From assembly GCA_022760735.1 (NCBI GenBank), contig JAKELU010000001.1, positions 2,383-66,382 on the forward strand: a stretch of 64,000 nucleotides of DNA, written 5' to 3'. The notes below the pieces were generated by a model, which did no database searches, was not told where the DNA came from, and saw nothing but the letters and a program-made list of their open reading frames with translations. Both the position numbers and the translations under genes were made by a program. This document shows, piece after piece, positions 1-9,445 of this stretch (its first letter is position 1; every line of letters starts with the position of its first letter). The stretch is from Firmicutes bacterium FC7. Lineage in GTDB: Bacteria; Bacillota; Clostridia; Tissierellales; Tissierellaceae.

Positions 1-6
1 AAAAAA

Positions 7-84
7 TGGGGTGGATGATGGGATTCGAACCCACGACCTCCAGAGCCACAATCTGGCGCCCTAACCAACTAGGCCACATCCACC
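7..84 (-). tRNA. tRNA-His (anticodon GTG)
   Basis: The minus strand folds into a full cloverleaf: a 7-bp acceptor stem (11-17 with 77-83), an anticodon stem CCAGA/TCTGG around a 7-base loop TTGTGGC, and an encoded CCA at 7-9. The loop gives anticodon GTG (His). Two tRNA-His identity features are present: a C discriminator at position 10 and an encoded G-1 at 84. It lies downstream of tRNA-Gly and is probably co-transcribed with it. Confidence 0.97.
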
Positions 85-117
85 ATATTATATTAATTTT
101 TAGCTTCCGCCCTTCTC

Positions 118-191
118 TGGAGCGGGTGAAGGGAATCGAACCCTCGTAGCTGGCTTGGGAAGCCAGTGCTCTACCACTGAGCTACACCCGC
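118..191 (-). tRNA. tRNA-Gly (anticodon CCC)
   Basis: The minus strand gives a 74-base tRNA with acceptor stem 122-128/185-191, T discriminator and encoded CCA. The anticodon arm is CTGGC-TTCCCAA-GCCAG, so the anticodon is CCC, reading GGG glycine codons. It is first in a two-tRNA transcript with tRNA-His, 33 bases apart. Confidence 0.97.
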
Positions 192-254
192 GACATATAA
201 ATGTGGATTTGCCTTCACGGGTTTGCCAAAACTACTGACTGCTAACAATATAAG

Positions 255-283
255 ATTATATCACCTATTTTAATACTTGTCAA
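255..283 (-). promoter_or_regulatory. Consensus promoter of the tRNA-Gly/tRNA-His transcript
   Basis: The minus strand shows TTGACA (278-283), exactly 17 bases, then TATAAT (255-260). Both boxes match the housekeeping sigma consensus perfectly, as expected for a stable-RNA promoter. Transcription should start near 248, about 57 bases before tRNA-Gly. Confidence 0.85.
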
Positions 284-375
284 TAAAAATATTTTGTTTT
301 TTATAAGTAACTCAGTAAGTATTATTGACACAGTATTATAATTATATAACCTAACATTCCTGAAGTCAAGTAAAA

Positions 376-1122
376 TTATTTAACTATCGCTTCCTTTTTC
401 TTTTTCACCATACTTACAATTAATGCTTCAAGAAAAACTATAACAACTTGCATAAAACCTTGTTTAACTATTATAACAGGATAAAGTGCAAAAATACAAG
501 TAGATAATAAAGAACTATATAAAATACTTCCACTACTTTTATATATTATTGTTAACATAAAACTTAAGCCTACTAGGTAAGCGGCAAACTGCGAATAAAA
601 TTGTGGTAATATGATGAATTTAGGTATAAAAATCAATGGTAAAAACCATAAAGACCAAATAAGTCCAGTTGAAATCATAGATTTCCAATATCCATTCTTA
701 ACTTCTAATGCAGGTTGAAGTATACTTCTCCACCCGATTTCCTGAGAACCAAATAAAACCAACATTATTGGCAAAGAGATGAAGAAATTTTTAAAATCAC
801 CATAACTTTGAACATTGTTCAAGGATATATTTAACCCATAATGAACTATCGTAAAAAATGGTATTAATAAAATGTACTTTTTTGAATCTGAAATCAGATA
901 TTTCTCCTTAAACTCTATCAAACCACCTAGACTATCAATTTTTAAACTATATACTATAATAGATGAAATAATTGGACCCAAGCATCCTAAAGTAAATAAC
1001 ACTATGTAAAAAGTATTGGAGAAAACATCACCAAATGGTATTCTGCTATATACTATTATTCCAAAGCATATATAGCTAATTGCAAACGAAATCAATAAAT
1101 ATATTTTACTACTTTTATTCAA
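376..1122 (-). CDS. CPBP-family membrane protein with degenerate active site
   Basis: A 248-residue, very hydrophobic protein with about seven to eight membrane segments and the layout of CPBP (CAAX protease/bacteriocin-processing, 'Abi') intramembrane proteases. The family motifs are recognisable but altered. The usual EExxxR is Q127-E-I-G-W-R132, the usual WxLWHLPL is WSLWFLPL with Phe at 160, and the third-motif His region reads SSLLST with no His. With three of the expected metal-binding or catalytic residues gone, proteolysis is unlikely. The gene has a good ribosome-binding site (AAGGAGG). It follows the symporter gene on the same strand, but a terminator-like hairpin lies between them, so it need not be functionally linked. 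Confidence 0.75.
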   Translation of the reverse strand: MNKSSKIYLLISFAISYICFGIIVYSRIPFGDVFSNTFYIVLFTLGCLGPIISSIIVYSLKIDSLGGLIEFKEKYLISDSKKYILLIPFFTIVHYGLNISLNNVQSYGDFKNFFISLPIMLVLFGSQEIGWRSILQPALEVKNGYWKSMISTGLIWSLWFLPLIFIPKFIILPQFYSQFAAYLVGLSFMLTIIYKSSGSILYSSLLSTCIFALYPVIIVKQGFMQVVIVFLEALIVSMVKKKKEAIVK

Positions 1123-1151
1123 TGTTGTTTTTCCTCCTTAGACATTTATAT

Positions 1152-1177
1152 AAAGAGGCAGAATGCTCTGCCCCTTT
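1152..1177 (-). terminator. Hairpin after the NSS symporter gene
   Basis: On the minus strand the arms AAAGGGGCAGA and TCTGCCTCTTT pair across a 4-base loop, with one G-U pair. The hairpin sits 18 bases past the symporter stop. The following run is only moderately T-rich, so termination may be partial. Confidence 0.55.
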
Positions 1178-1194
1178 AATCCGATAAATTTATA

Positions 1195-2529
1195 TTAGAA
1201 TGCAACCTTCATAAATAGAGCCACTGCACATAAGATTATGGCAAATGGTACATATACATATTTTCCAATGTTATGCCATAAGTCCCCTTGTTTTTTCTTA
1301 GCTCCCTTGTTTATTTCATCTAATAAGTCTTCTTTTTTCATAATCCAGAACCAAGATATAGCCCCTAAAGTAGCACCTATCGGAATAATGTATATGGATA
1401 CAATATCCATCCAAGGTCCCCACTTAAATATAGGCTCCATGTTTACACCTATACCAAAACATACAACAGCTAAAATCGCAAGCATTACATTACGTTTTAA
1501 TTTTGGAAATTTATACATTAAAGATTCGCCTACTACCTCAAACATATTTTGTAAAGAAGAAACTCCTCCAAATACTACAGCTGTAAATAATATAATTGCA
1601 AATAATCTACCTAATGGCATATTTTGAAGAATCTTTGGTAATGTTACAAATAATAATCCTGGACCAGATGCAACATCAACATCATAAGCAAAACAAGCTG
1701 GTATCATAACCAAAGCAGCTGTTATTGCTGCTATAGTATCAAATATAGCTGTATTCTTTGCACCATCAACAACATCTTCAGAATCAGGTAAATATGCACC
1801 ATATACTATCATACCGCTTCCTGTTACTGATAATGAGAAGAAAGCTTGTCCCATAGCCCAAATCCAAACCATTGGATCCTTTAAAGCTTCCCATCTTGGT
1901 GTGAACATAAACTTATATCCTTCTACCGCTCCTGGTAAGAATGCAACTCTTATAGCTAATATAATAAATAATATAAAAAACAATGGCATCATTACTTTAT
2001 TTGTCTTCTCAATACTATCTGCTCCAAGTGTTAGTGTAAGTAATGTTCCCACTACTACTATTAGATGATATGGAACTACAGAGTAATCTGTCATTGAAAA
2101 CGATTCAAACCAAGTACCTGTATCAACAGTCATTAGAGTACCAGTTACAGACTGTGTCCATCCTTTAAGTACATAAGAAATTATAACTGCATATCCTATA
2201 GCAATGCACATTGAACCTGATAATGGAAGCCAACCAACGTATTTCCCAATACCCTCTTTTCCACCTGAACGCCATGCATACTCATACGAACCAACTGTAC
2301 CAGTCTTTGATCTACGTCCTATAGCATATTCGGCTGATAGACCAACGTAGCTGAAAATTACAATAAATATTAGATATGCTACTAAAAAAGCTCCCCCACC
2401 GTTACTTCCTAATTTATATGGGAAACCCCACACGTTTGCCATACCTACCGCTGAACCTACACAGGCTAAAATAAAGCCCCATTTTGATGCAAATTTACTT
2501 GTTCCACCCTTTGTATTTTGAGATTCCAT
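1195..2529 (-). CDS. Neurotransmitter:sodium symporter (NSS) family amino-acid transporter, probably for tyrosine
   Basis: A 444-residue integral membrane protein with the LeuT/NSS fold signature in TM1 (GSAVGMANVWGFPYKLG, residues 26-42) and a Gly-rich start of TM1b/TM2. Its length fits bacterial 11-12-TM NSS members such as Tyt1 and MhsT, which move aromatic or hydrophobic amino acids with Na+. The residue equivalent to the LeuT gate Arg30 (WRFPY) is Gly35 here. Tyrosine is inferred as substrate because the promoter region carries the same 17-base palindromic element, in the same position, as the tyrosine phenol-lyase gene 3 kb away. It is transcribed alone from a near-consensus promoter. 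Confidence 0.88.
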   Translation of the reverse strand: MESQNTKGGTSKFASKWGFILACVGSAVGMANVWGFPYKLGSNGGGAFLVAYLIFIVIFSYVGLSAEYAIGRRSKTGTVGSYEYAWRSGGKEGIGKYVGWLPLSGSMCIAIGYAVIISYVLKGWTQSVTGTLMTVDTGTWFESFSMTDYSVVPYHLIVVVGTLLTLTLGADSIEKTNKVMMPLFFILFIILAIRVAFLPGAVEGYKFMFTPRWEALKDPMVWIWAMGQAFFSLSVTGSGMIVYGAYLPDSEDVVDGAKNTAIFDTIAAITAALVMIPACFAYDVDVASGPGLLFVTLPKILQNMPLGRLFAIILFTAVVFGGVSSLQNMFEVVGESLMYKFPKLKRNVMLAILAVVCFGIGVNMEPIFKWGPWMDIVSIYIIPIGATLGAISWFWIMKKEDLLDEINKGAKKKQGDLWHNIGKYVYVPFAIILCAVALFMKVAF

Positions 2530-2673
2530 GAAATACCTCCTTGATAACTTAAATATTTTTATGATTCATGAGGTCATTTCTTAAAAGCAAATAGGTTCTT
2601 CTGTTAACGTTTTCATCTCAATCAAATCCAGCCGAATTATGTAATATCACCCCTTTTAATAGTTATGTATAAC

Positions 2674-2690
2674 GCATGATGCATCATTAT
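2674..2690. promoter_or_regulatory. Palindromic operator upstream of the symporter gene
   Basis: The sequence gcatgatgcatcattat contains the perfect 12-bp palindrome ATGATGCATCAT (2676-2687). It begins about eight bases after the predicted start point of the symporter transcript. The identical 17 bases recur at 6022-6038 at almost the same distance from the tyrosine phenol-lyase promoter. The position suits a repressor. The GntR/FCD regulator encoded at 6164-6826 is the obvious candidate, but this is inference. Confidence 0.7.
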
Positions 2691-2701
2691 AGACCAGTTT
2701 T

Positions 2702-2730
2702 ATTGTATTATTTTTTATAAATTTTGTCAA
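2702..2730 (-). promoter_or_regulatory. Promoter of the symporter gene
   Basis: The minus strand has TTGACA (2725-2730), a 17-base spacer and TACAAT (2702-2707). Transcription should begin near 2695, leaving a leader of about 165 bases that starts with the palindromic operator. Confidence 0.8.
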
Positions 2731-2775
2731 TATAAAATGATAAAATATTATCAATATCCTAAGCTATAATCTTTA

Positions 2776-3825
2776 TTAATCAAACATTGATAATTGCTCT
2801 AAATCCATAGATATTAAATTAGAAACCGACAATCCAATTAGTCTCAATTTATTCTCTAAGTTCATATCCAAAAGCAAATTTTCAGATATAGAATAAATAT
2901 CTTCAGCATTCCTAATATAATTATTTATTGTTTTGCTCTTTGTGTGTTGAGAGAAATTTTCATCCTTTGTTTTAACTGTAATTGTTCTTCCTTGTACACC
3001 TTTATTTTTCATATCCAACGCAATTTCATAAGAAAATTCACGCAAATAAGCTTTTAGTATTTCAATGTCATCAGTACTTTCATTAAAAGTTGTTTCAGAA
3101 CCAATTGACTTTCTTTCGCGTGAAGTATTTACTTTTCTATGATCTATTCCACGTATCCTATCATATATTTCACTTCCTGATTTCCCGAATAATTCAATTA
3201 AAAACTCTTCTGATAACCTCATTAAATCTTCAACTTTAAAAATTCCTATATCATTTAATTTTTTTGCAGATTTTTTTCCTATTCCATATATGGATTTTAC
3301 CGGTAAAGACAATAATATTTCAGGCACCATATCACTTGTTATAACCTTAATTCCATTAGGTTTATTCCAGTCTGATGCAAGCTTAGCTAAAAATTTATTA
3401 TATGAAATGCCTACAGATAAAGTTAACCCTGTTTCTATAAGTACCTTTTTTTTAATCATCTTAGCTATATACAATGGATCTTCTTTTACATCTGCAATAT
3501 CTAAATATGCTTCATCAATCGAGACTTGTTCAATAACATCTGTTACCTCATAAAGAATATCCATAACTGTATTAGATACTTCCCTATATCTATCCATTCT
3601 AGGTTGAATAAAAATCCCATGTGGACACAGCTCTCTTGCCATAAATATTGGCATTGCAGAGTGAATTCCATATTTTCTTGCCTCATAATTTGCAGTAGTT
3701 ACTATTCCATGCCTACTTTTACCACCTACTATAACAGGATGGCCTTTCAACTTAGGATTATCTTGTTCCTCTACTGATGCATAAAAAGCATCCATGTCTA
3801 TGTGTATTATTGATAACTTCTCCAT
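2776..3825 (-). CDS. dinB: DNA polymerase IV (Y-family translesion polymerase)
   Basis: A 349-residue Y-family polymerase used to copy past DNA damage. The N-terminus reads HIDMDAFYASVEE, with the first catalytic Asp and the steric-gate region. SIDEAYLD supplies the second acidic pair, followed by helix-hairpin-helix thumb motifs (IYGIGKKSAKKL) and a little-finger domain. The C-terminal QLSMFD resembles a beta-clamp-binding peptide. The start at 3825 is chosen because GGGAG lies seven bases upstream and the family begins just before HIDMD; the upstream 11 codons of the open frame are not needed. It is divergent from the FMN reductase gene. Confidence 0.96.
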   Translation of the reverse strand: MEKLSIIHIDMDAFYASVEEQDNPKLKGHPVIVGGKSRHGIVTTANYEARKYGIHSAMPIFMARELCPHGIFIQPRMDRYREVSNTVMDILYEVTDVIEQVSIDEAYLDIADVKEDPLYIAKMIKKKVLIETGLTLSVGISYNKFLAKLASDWNKPNGIKVITSDMVPEILLSLPVKSIYGIGKKSAKKLNDIGIFKVEDLMRLSEEFLIELFGKSGSEIYDRIRGIDHRKVNTSRERKSIGSETTFNESTDDIEILKAYLREFSYEIALDMKNKGVQGRTITVKTKDENFSQHTKSKTINNYIRNAEDIYSISENLLLDMNLENKLRLIGLSVSNLISMDLEQLSMFD

Positions 3826-3945
3826 TACATTACTCCCATTCCGACTCAAATTAATCATAATTAATTAGAAAAATAATTTAACTTTCTGATTTAAATAATA
3901 AACCATGGGTATATTTATATCAAGAGTCACTAACAAATAGTAAGT

Positions 3946-3975
3946 TTGTAAATAAAAATAATAAAATATTATAAT
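3946..3975 (+). promoter_or_regulatory. Promoter of the FMN reductase gene
   Basis: TTGTAA (3946-3951), an 18-base spacer and TATAAT (3970-3975). The predicted start lies only about a dozen bases before the ribosome-binding site GGAGG, giving a very short leader. Confidence 0.55.
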
Positions 3976-3993
3976 ATAAATGGAGGTTTTGTG

Positions 3994-4548
3994 ATGATAA
4001 AGATAGGTATAATTATTGGAAGTACACGACCGGGAAGAAATGCTGAACAAGTTGCTAAATGGTACTATGAAATTGCAAAAAAAAGAACAGATGCTGAATT
4101 TGAATTAATAGATATTGCAGATTATGATTTACCTCTATTAGATGAGGCTCTGCCTGCTGGATGGAATCAATACGCAAATGAACATACAAAAAAATGGGCT
4201 TCTAAGATTGCAGAATTCGACGGATACGTAATGGTAACGCCAGAATATAATCACTCAACGTCAGCGGCATTGAAGAACGCCATTGATTACTTGGCAGTTG
4301 AGTGGGCTAATAAGGCAGTAGCATTTGTTAGTTATGGAAGTGCAATGGGTGTTAGAGCAGTTGAACATTTAAGACAAATAGCTGGAGAACTTCAAATGGC
4401 TGATGTTCGTCAACAAGTAATGTTCTCACTATTTACAGATTTTGAAGATATGAGCATATTTAAACCTGCTGAAAATAAAGTAGAAGATGTAAATGTTCAA
4501 TTAGACCAACTTATCGCTTGGTCAAAGGCATTAAAAACAATTAGATAG
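3994..4548 (+). CDS. NAD(P)H-dependent FMN reductase family flavoprotein
   Basis: A 184-residue soluble flavodoxin-fold protein. The phosphate-binding loop GSTRPGRN follows the first strand, TPEYNHS is the typical flavin-contact motif, and the SYGSAMGVRAVEHLRQ segment is standard for the NADPH-dependent FMN/azo/quinone reductase family. ATG at 3994 is preferred over GTG at 3991 because GGAGG then sits seven bases upstream. It is a monocistronic gene with its own promoter and terminator. The physiological substrate cannot be told from sequence. Confidence 0.93.
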   Translation: MIKIGIIIGSTRPGRNAEQVAKWYYEIAKKRTDAEFELIDIADYDLPLLDEALPAGWNQYANEHTKKWASKIAEFDGYVMVTPEYNHSTSAALKNAIDYLAVEWANKAVAFVSYGSAMGVRAVEHLRQIAGELQMADVRQQVMFSLFTDFEDMSIFKPAENKVEDVNVQLDQLIAWSKALKTIR

Positions 4549-4549
4549 A

Positions 4550-4586
4550 AAAAATAACGGCTGTTTTAATGACAGCCGTTATTTTT
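4550..4586. terminator. Bidirectional terminator between FMN reductase and tyrosine phenol-lyase
   Basis: A 15-bp perfect stem (4550-4564 with 4572-4586) with a GC core (acggctgt) flanked by A and T runs on both sides. It sits between two convergent genes and can stop transcription in both directions; it ends two bases from the phenol-lyase stop codon. Confidence 0.92.
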
Positions 4587-4588
4587 AT

Positions 4589-6038
<1,450 letters not shown>

Positions 6039-6047
6039 TATGACTAA

Positions 6048-6076
6048 ATTTTAACATTCTTTTTATTAATTGTCAA
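6048..6076 (-). promoter_or_regulatory. Promoter of tyrosine phenol-lyase
   Basis: The minus strand shows TTGACA (6071-6076), 17 bases, then TAAAAT (6048-6053). It is near consensus and thus likely strong unless repressed. It lies back to back with the regulator promoter. Confidence 0.82.
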
Positions 6077-6104
6077 TAATCTTTAATGATTATTTATTTT
6101 GTTT

Positions 6105-6133
6105 TTGTAATAAACAAACATTTATATTATAAT
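6105..6133 (+). promoter_or_regulatory. Promoter of the GntR-type regulator gene
   Basis: TTGTAA (6105-6110), 17 bases, TATAAT (6128-6133), followed by a leader of about 24 bases to the chosen start codon. The palindromic operator is about 70 bases upstream of this -35 box, so autoregulation through that site is not obvious. Confidence 0.65.
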
Positions 6134-6163
6134 ATCCATAGTACAGAAAGTAGGGGTTTTGAG

Positions 6164-6826
6164 ATGAAGATAGAAAAGAGGACATTAAGCGATCAAATTT
6201 ACCAAGTTTTAAAGATGGAAATATTACAAAAAAAGATCCAATTTGACGAAAAACTTGTTAATAGAACACTACAAAAGCGTTTTGGCGTTAGTTCTACGCC
6301 TATAAGAGATGCAATAAATCGTCTTTATGCAGATGGACTAGTAGATAATATAACCAATTCTGGTGCAAAGGTCATATCCTTTAATCTTGATTTTGCTATA
6401 GAAATAAACGAATTACTCGTTATGCTTATTGCTGGAGGTATGAGATTATCTTTTAAAAAAGGTGATTTGGATAAAATATGTAAAGACCTTAAACACTGGA
6501 TAGAGCTACAACGTGAGTGTATTGGAACAGATAAGTTCTTTGAATATGACTATAAGTTCCACAAAACCTTTATTGATCATTGCAATAACAGAAACTTGAA
6601 GGATATTTACAAAAAGTATCATGTACTTCATGAGATATTGGTTAGATCCTTCCATGATGGAAACGAACAGGGGATGCAAGAAAATTCAATAAGAACCCAC
6701 GAAGAAATTCTAAAATCTGTTGAAAACAGAGAATTAGATTCAGCTATTACCTTAACTCAGCAGCATTACGAAATTGCAGAACAATGGTTTAGAAAGATGT
6801 TTAGCGAAATCAGCGATTCTAATTAA
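6164..6826 (+). CDS. GntR family transcriptional regulator, FCD subgroup
   Basis: A 220-residue regulator. Residues 1-70 form the winged helix (TLSDQIYQVLKMEIL, then RFGVSSTPIRDAINRL and DGLVDN). The rest is an all-helical FCD effector domain with the expected acidic and His metal or ligand residues (EYDYKFHKTFIDHC, RTHEEIL, QQHYEIAE). FCD regulators usually bind small carboxylates or amino acids and release palindromic operators. The start at 6164 is preferred because AGTAGGGG lies upstream; the 26 upstream codons overlap the promoter. Its divergence from tyrosine phenol-lyase and the shared palindrome at the symporter suggest it governs tyrosine uptake and breakdown; the effector is not known. 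Confidence 0.9.
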   Translation: MKIEKRTLSDQIYQVLKMEILQKKIQFDEKLVNRTLQKRFGVSSTPIRDAINRLYADGLVDNITNSGAKVISFNLDFAIEINELLVMLIAGGMRLSFKKGDLDKICKDLKHWIELQRECIGTDKFFEYDYKFHKTFIDHCNNRNLKDIYKKYHVLHEILVRSFHDGNEQGMQENSIRTHEEILKSVENRELDSAITLTQQHYEIAEQWFRKMFSEISDSN

Positions 6827-6846
6827 TAATTAATGCATAAGCTAAA

Positions 6847-6887
6847 AAAGCCGATAACACAAAATGTTTTTGTAGATTATCGGCTTT
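6847..6887. terminator. Bidirectional terminator after the GntR regulator
   Basis: Arms aaagccgataa (6847-6857) and ttatcggcttt (6877-6887) pair perfectly, with a further short stem inside. It lies between the convergent GntR and AraC genes and has A/T runs on both sides. Confidence 0.85.
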
Positions 6888-6898
6888 GTCTAATTTAT

Positions 6899-7762
6899 TT
6901 ATTTCTTTCTAACAGGAATCCATACTTCGCTATAGGCATAACCTTGCTTTTCTTCATTCATCCTAGTAAAAGAAAATGTAGGCGAATTGATTACTTCATA
7001 ATCAGAAGAAGGAAGCCATTCTGTATATACTTTTGCCATAGTTTCTTGTAGAGTTGATGGAAATGGTCCTTCATTTGGAAATACAGCCCATGTACCCGCT
7101 TCTACTGATACCTTATCTAAATGATTGCTAACCTCATCTTCAGTAGTTAAAACACCTATTAAATGAGTTAAATCTCCTTCTTCTTTTAAGAAATTAAAAT
7201 CAGCATCATATGAAGCATTAACTATTTCATAAGGTTCTATATTTTGAAGAGAGCGCATCTCTTCTCTTTGTTCAGCAGTTATACTCTGTGCAAGCTTAAC
7301 AATTTCGTTATTTACACCTTCAAACTGCATAGGTACTCTCCTACTGACTCCAACTAAATTAAAAGCTGGCTTTTCTTCAATTCTAAATTCCATACTAATT
7401 CCTCCCTTAACTGTTATTACGAATGAAAGTTTGGGAAATGACTTGCTCATGCCTTTCTTAATTGCATCTGATGGTAAAAATCCACTCCATTTCTTAAATG
7501 CTCGAGTAAAGCCATCCAGTGATTGATAACCATATTTATATGCAACATCCGTTACTTTTTCTCCATTTAATAAATCCTTATTCGCTTCAGATAATTTTCT
7601 GTTTTTTATATATTCACTAAGACTCATCCCAGAAAGGTAAAAAAATATTTTCCTAAAGTGGTAGTCAGAAACCCCAGCAAATTCAGAAATCGCTTCAAGA
7701 TTTATATCATCTGTTAAATGGGTGTCAATATATTCAATCACTTTACTTAATTCCTTTAGCAT
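6899..7762 (-). CDS. AraC family regulator with GyrI-like effector domain
   Basis: A 287-residue protein. The AraC-type double helix-turn-helix lies at the N-terminus (residues 1-105: LEAISEFAGVSDYHFRKIF and VTDVAYKYGYQSLDGFTRAF). It is followed by a GyrI-like small-molecule-binding domain (from MEFRIEEKPAFNLVGV to the end). This domain order is typical of drug- or stress-responsive regulators such as Rob/BmrR-like proteins. The start at 7762 has a perfect GGAGG seven bases upstream; the 40 extra upstream codons are spurious. No target gene is adjacent, so its regulon is unknown. Confidence 0.92.
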   Translation of the reverse strand: MLKELSKVIEYIDTHLTDDINLEAISEFAGVSDYHFRKIFFYLSGMSLSEYIKNRKLSEANKDLLNGEKVTDVAYKYGYQSLDGFTRAFKKWSGFLPSDAIKKGMSKSFPKLSFVITVKGGISMEFRIEEKPAFNLVGVSRRVPMQFEGVNNEIVKLAQSITAEQREEMRSLQNIEPYEIVNASYDADFNFLKEEGDLTHLIGVLTTEDEVSNHLDKVSVEAGTWAVFPNEGPFPSTLQETMAKVYTEWLPSSDYEVINSPTFSFTRMNEEKQGYAYSEVWIPVRKK

Positions 7763-7862
7763 ACATTCCCTCCTTTCATAACTAAATAGTATCAAAACAA
7801 TTCTAAGAATACTCGACTCTTCTAATACAAAATTTATCGTATTGGTCATGGTAGCCTCAGAA

Positions 7863-7910
7863 AAAAATCTGCACAACAACAATTATTAACATGTTTGTGT
7901 GCAGATTTTT
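7863..7910 (-). terminator. Terminator of the gerM-rph-rdgB run
   Basis: The minus strand carries AAAAATCTGCAC (7899-7910) pairing with GTGCAGATTTTT (7863-7874) across a 24-base loop, and ends in a T run. It starts seven bases beyond the rdgB stop. Confidence 0.8.
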
Positions 7911-7916
7911 ATTCTT

Positions 7917-8504
7917 CTATAATCTTTCTATGATCTTCCTCAACTCTTTAAGAGCCAATGCTCTATGGCTTATTCTATTTTTTATATCATGGCCAAGTTC
8001 AGCAAAAGTTTTATCGTATCCTTCGGGAATAAATAATGGATCGTAACCAAAGCCATTTTGGCCTTTAGGTTCCTTACCAATTTTCCCCCTACATATGCCT
8101 TCTGCTATTATTTCCTCTTTATCTTCTGTTATTAGTGCTATAACGGTTTTAAAATAGGCACTTCTATTTTCTACATTTTCTAACTTCTTAATTAACTTCT
8201 CACAGTTTTTCTTGTCATTTCCATCTTCTCCAGCATATCTTGAGGAATATACTCCAGGCTCACCGTTTAAAGCATTAACAAAGAGACCAGTATCATCTGC
8301 AATAACCATGTAATCAGTTTTTTCAGATAAAGCTCTTGCTTTTTTTAAGCTATTTTCTTCTAGTGTTTTTCCATCTTCCTCTACGTCTAGTTCTTTCAGT
8401 CCAATATCATTCTTAGATAAAACTTCAATATTTAAATCATGTAATATTTCTCTTATCTCTAATATTTTATGTTCATTTCCTGTTGAAACTACCAGTTTTT
8501 TCAT
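7917..8504 (-). CDS. rdgB: XTP/dITP diphosphatase (house-cleaning nucleotide hydrolase)
   Basis: A 195-residue Ham1/RdgB enzyme that removes inosine and xanthosine triphosphates from the nucleotide pool. Family motifs are present: STGNEHKILEI at the N-terminus, ADDTGLFVNALNGEPGVYSS, FGYDPLFIPEG and HRALALKEL. It lies eight bases after rph, as in Bacillus (gerM-rph-ysnA), and is surely in the same transcript. Confidence 0.96.
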   Translation of the reverse strand: MKKLVVSTGNEHKILEIREILHDLNIEVLSKNDIGLKELDVEEDGKTLEENSLKKARALSEKTDYMVIADDTGLFVNALNGEPGVYSSRYAGEDGNDKKNCEKLIKKLENVENRSAYFKTVIALITEDKEEIIAEGICRGKIGKEPKGQNGFGYDPLFIPEGYDKTFAELGHDIKNRISHRALALKELRKIIERL

Positions 8505-8511
8505 TTCATTT

Positions 8512-9255
8512 TTACTCCTTAATACCTATAAGATTGGCAATATCGCCTAACACTTCTTTCTGTTTTGATATTAATTCCCTATTTCCCTTTTCAGCCAAGT
8601 CTAATAGAGTATTTAATTCTATTCTTGAAAATGTGGCATTTTCACCTGTACCTTGAATCTCAACATAATCTCCTTTATCCGTCATAACCACGTTCATATC
8701 AACTAAGGCAATATGGTCCTCTTCATAGCACAGATCAAGTATTGGTCCCTCGTTACCTATTCCAACGCTAACAGCAGAAACAAAGTTAGTTATAGGGATT
8801 TGGCTAATATGGCCTTCCTTATGTAATTTATATAAAGCATCAACTAATGCTATAAAGCCGCCGGTTATAGAAGCAGTTCTTGTTCCTCCATCAGCTTGTA
8901 TAACATCACAATCTATCCAGATAGTTCTTTCCCCAACTTTAGTAAGGTCTATAACACTTCTTAAGGCCCTTCCTATAAGTCTTTGAATTTCTTGACTTCT
9001 TCCATCAACTCTACCTTTAGAAGAATCTCTTACCTTTCTAGAAATAGTTGATCCTGGTAGCATCGAATATTCTGCTGTTACCCATCCAGTTCCTGTACCC
9101 TTTAAAAATGGAGGTACCTTATCATCTACCATTGCAGTACATATAACCTTTGTATTTCCCATTTCAATTAATACAGAACCATAGGGATGCATTAAATAGT
9201 TCCTTGTAATTTTTACTTCTCTTAATTCATCATTTTTTCTATTGTCTAATCTCAT
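8512..9255 (-). CDS. rph: Ribonuclease PH
   Basis: A 247-residue phosphorolytic 3'-exoribonuclease that trims tRNA 3' ends. [16 protein letters not shown] is the standard start. [18 protein letters not shown], the [17 protein letters not shown] block and [18 protein letters not shown] provide the RNA- and phosphate-binding core. The neighbours gerM-like and rdgB follow the conserved Firmicute order. The 300-base gap upstream holds the hairpin element at 9446-9510. Confidence 0.97.
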   Translation of the reverse strand: MRLDNRKNDELREVKITRNYLMHPYGSVLIEMGNTKVICTAMVDDKVPPFLKGTGTGWVTAEYSMLPGSTISRKVRDSSKGRVDGRSQEIQRLIGRALRSVIDLTKVGERTIWIDCDVIQADGGTRTASITGGFIALVDALYKLHKEGHISQIPITNFVSAVSVGIGNEGPILDLCYEEDHIALVDMNVVMTDKGDYVEIQGTGENATFSRIELNTLLDLAEKGNRELISKQKEVLGDIANLIGIKE

Positions 9256-9299
9256 TTAAATCTCTCCAATCTAATTACTTATTTTATCAGAGTCCTTAA

Positions 9300-9325
9300 G
9301 AATTGACAATTGAGAATTGACAATT
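9300..9325. repeat. Short tandem direct repeat in the gerM-rph gap
   Basis: The 12-mer gaattgacaatt occurs at 9300-9311 and 9314-9325, separated by two bases. The unit is partly palindromic (aattg/caatt). No gene is seen in 9256-9559; it holds only this repeat and the hairpin element at 9446-9510. Confidence 0.6.
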
Positions 9326-9445
9326 ATTCGGGTCAGTCATATTAGGTTTGGATAACTATTTATATGTTTTGCATAAATAGGCTTAGTATGTAAGTTATTT
9401 AAGTATATCATTATCTCTTTATATCTAATTTTAAATAAAATAAAT

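Noticed and set aside
200-245. Partial third tRNA upstream of tRNA-Gly
   Set aside because: No acceptor or T-arm pairing could be built; it is the leader of the tRNA transcript.
1238-1627. 129-codon plus-strand open frame opposite the symporter gene
   Set aside because: It is the antisense shadow of a clear NSS gene, with no ribosome-binding site and no recognisable domain. The same applies to the other long antisense frames over gatB, pcrA, aroA and the ABC permeases.
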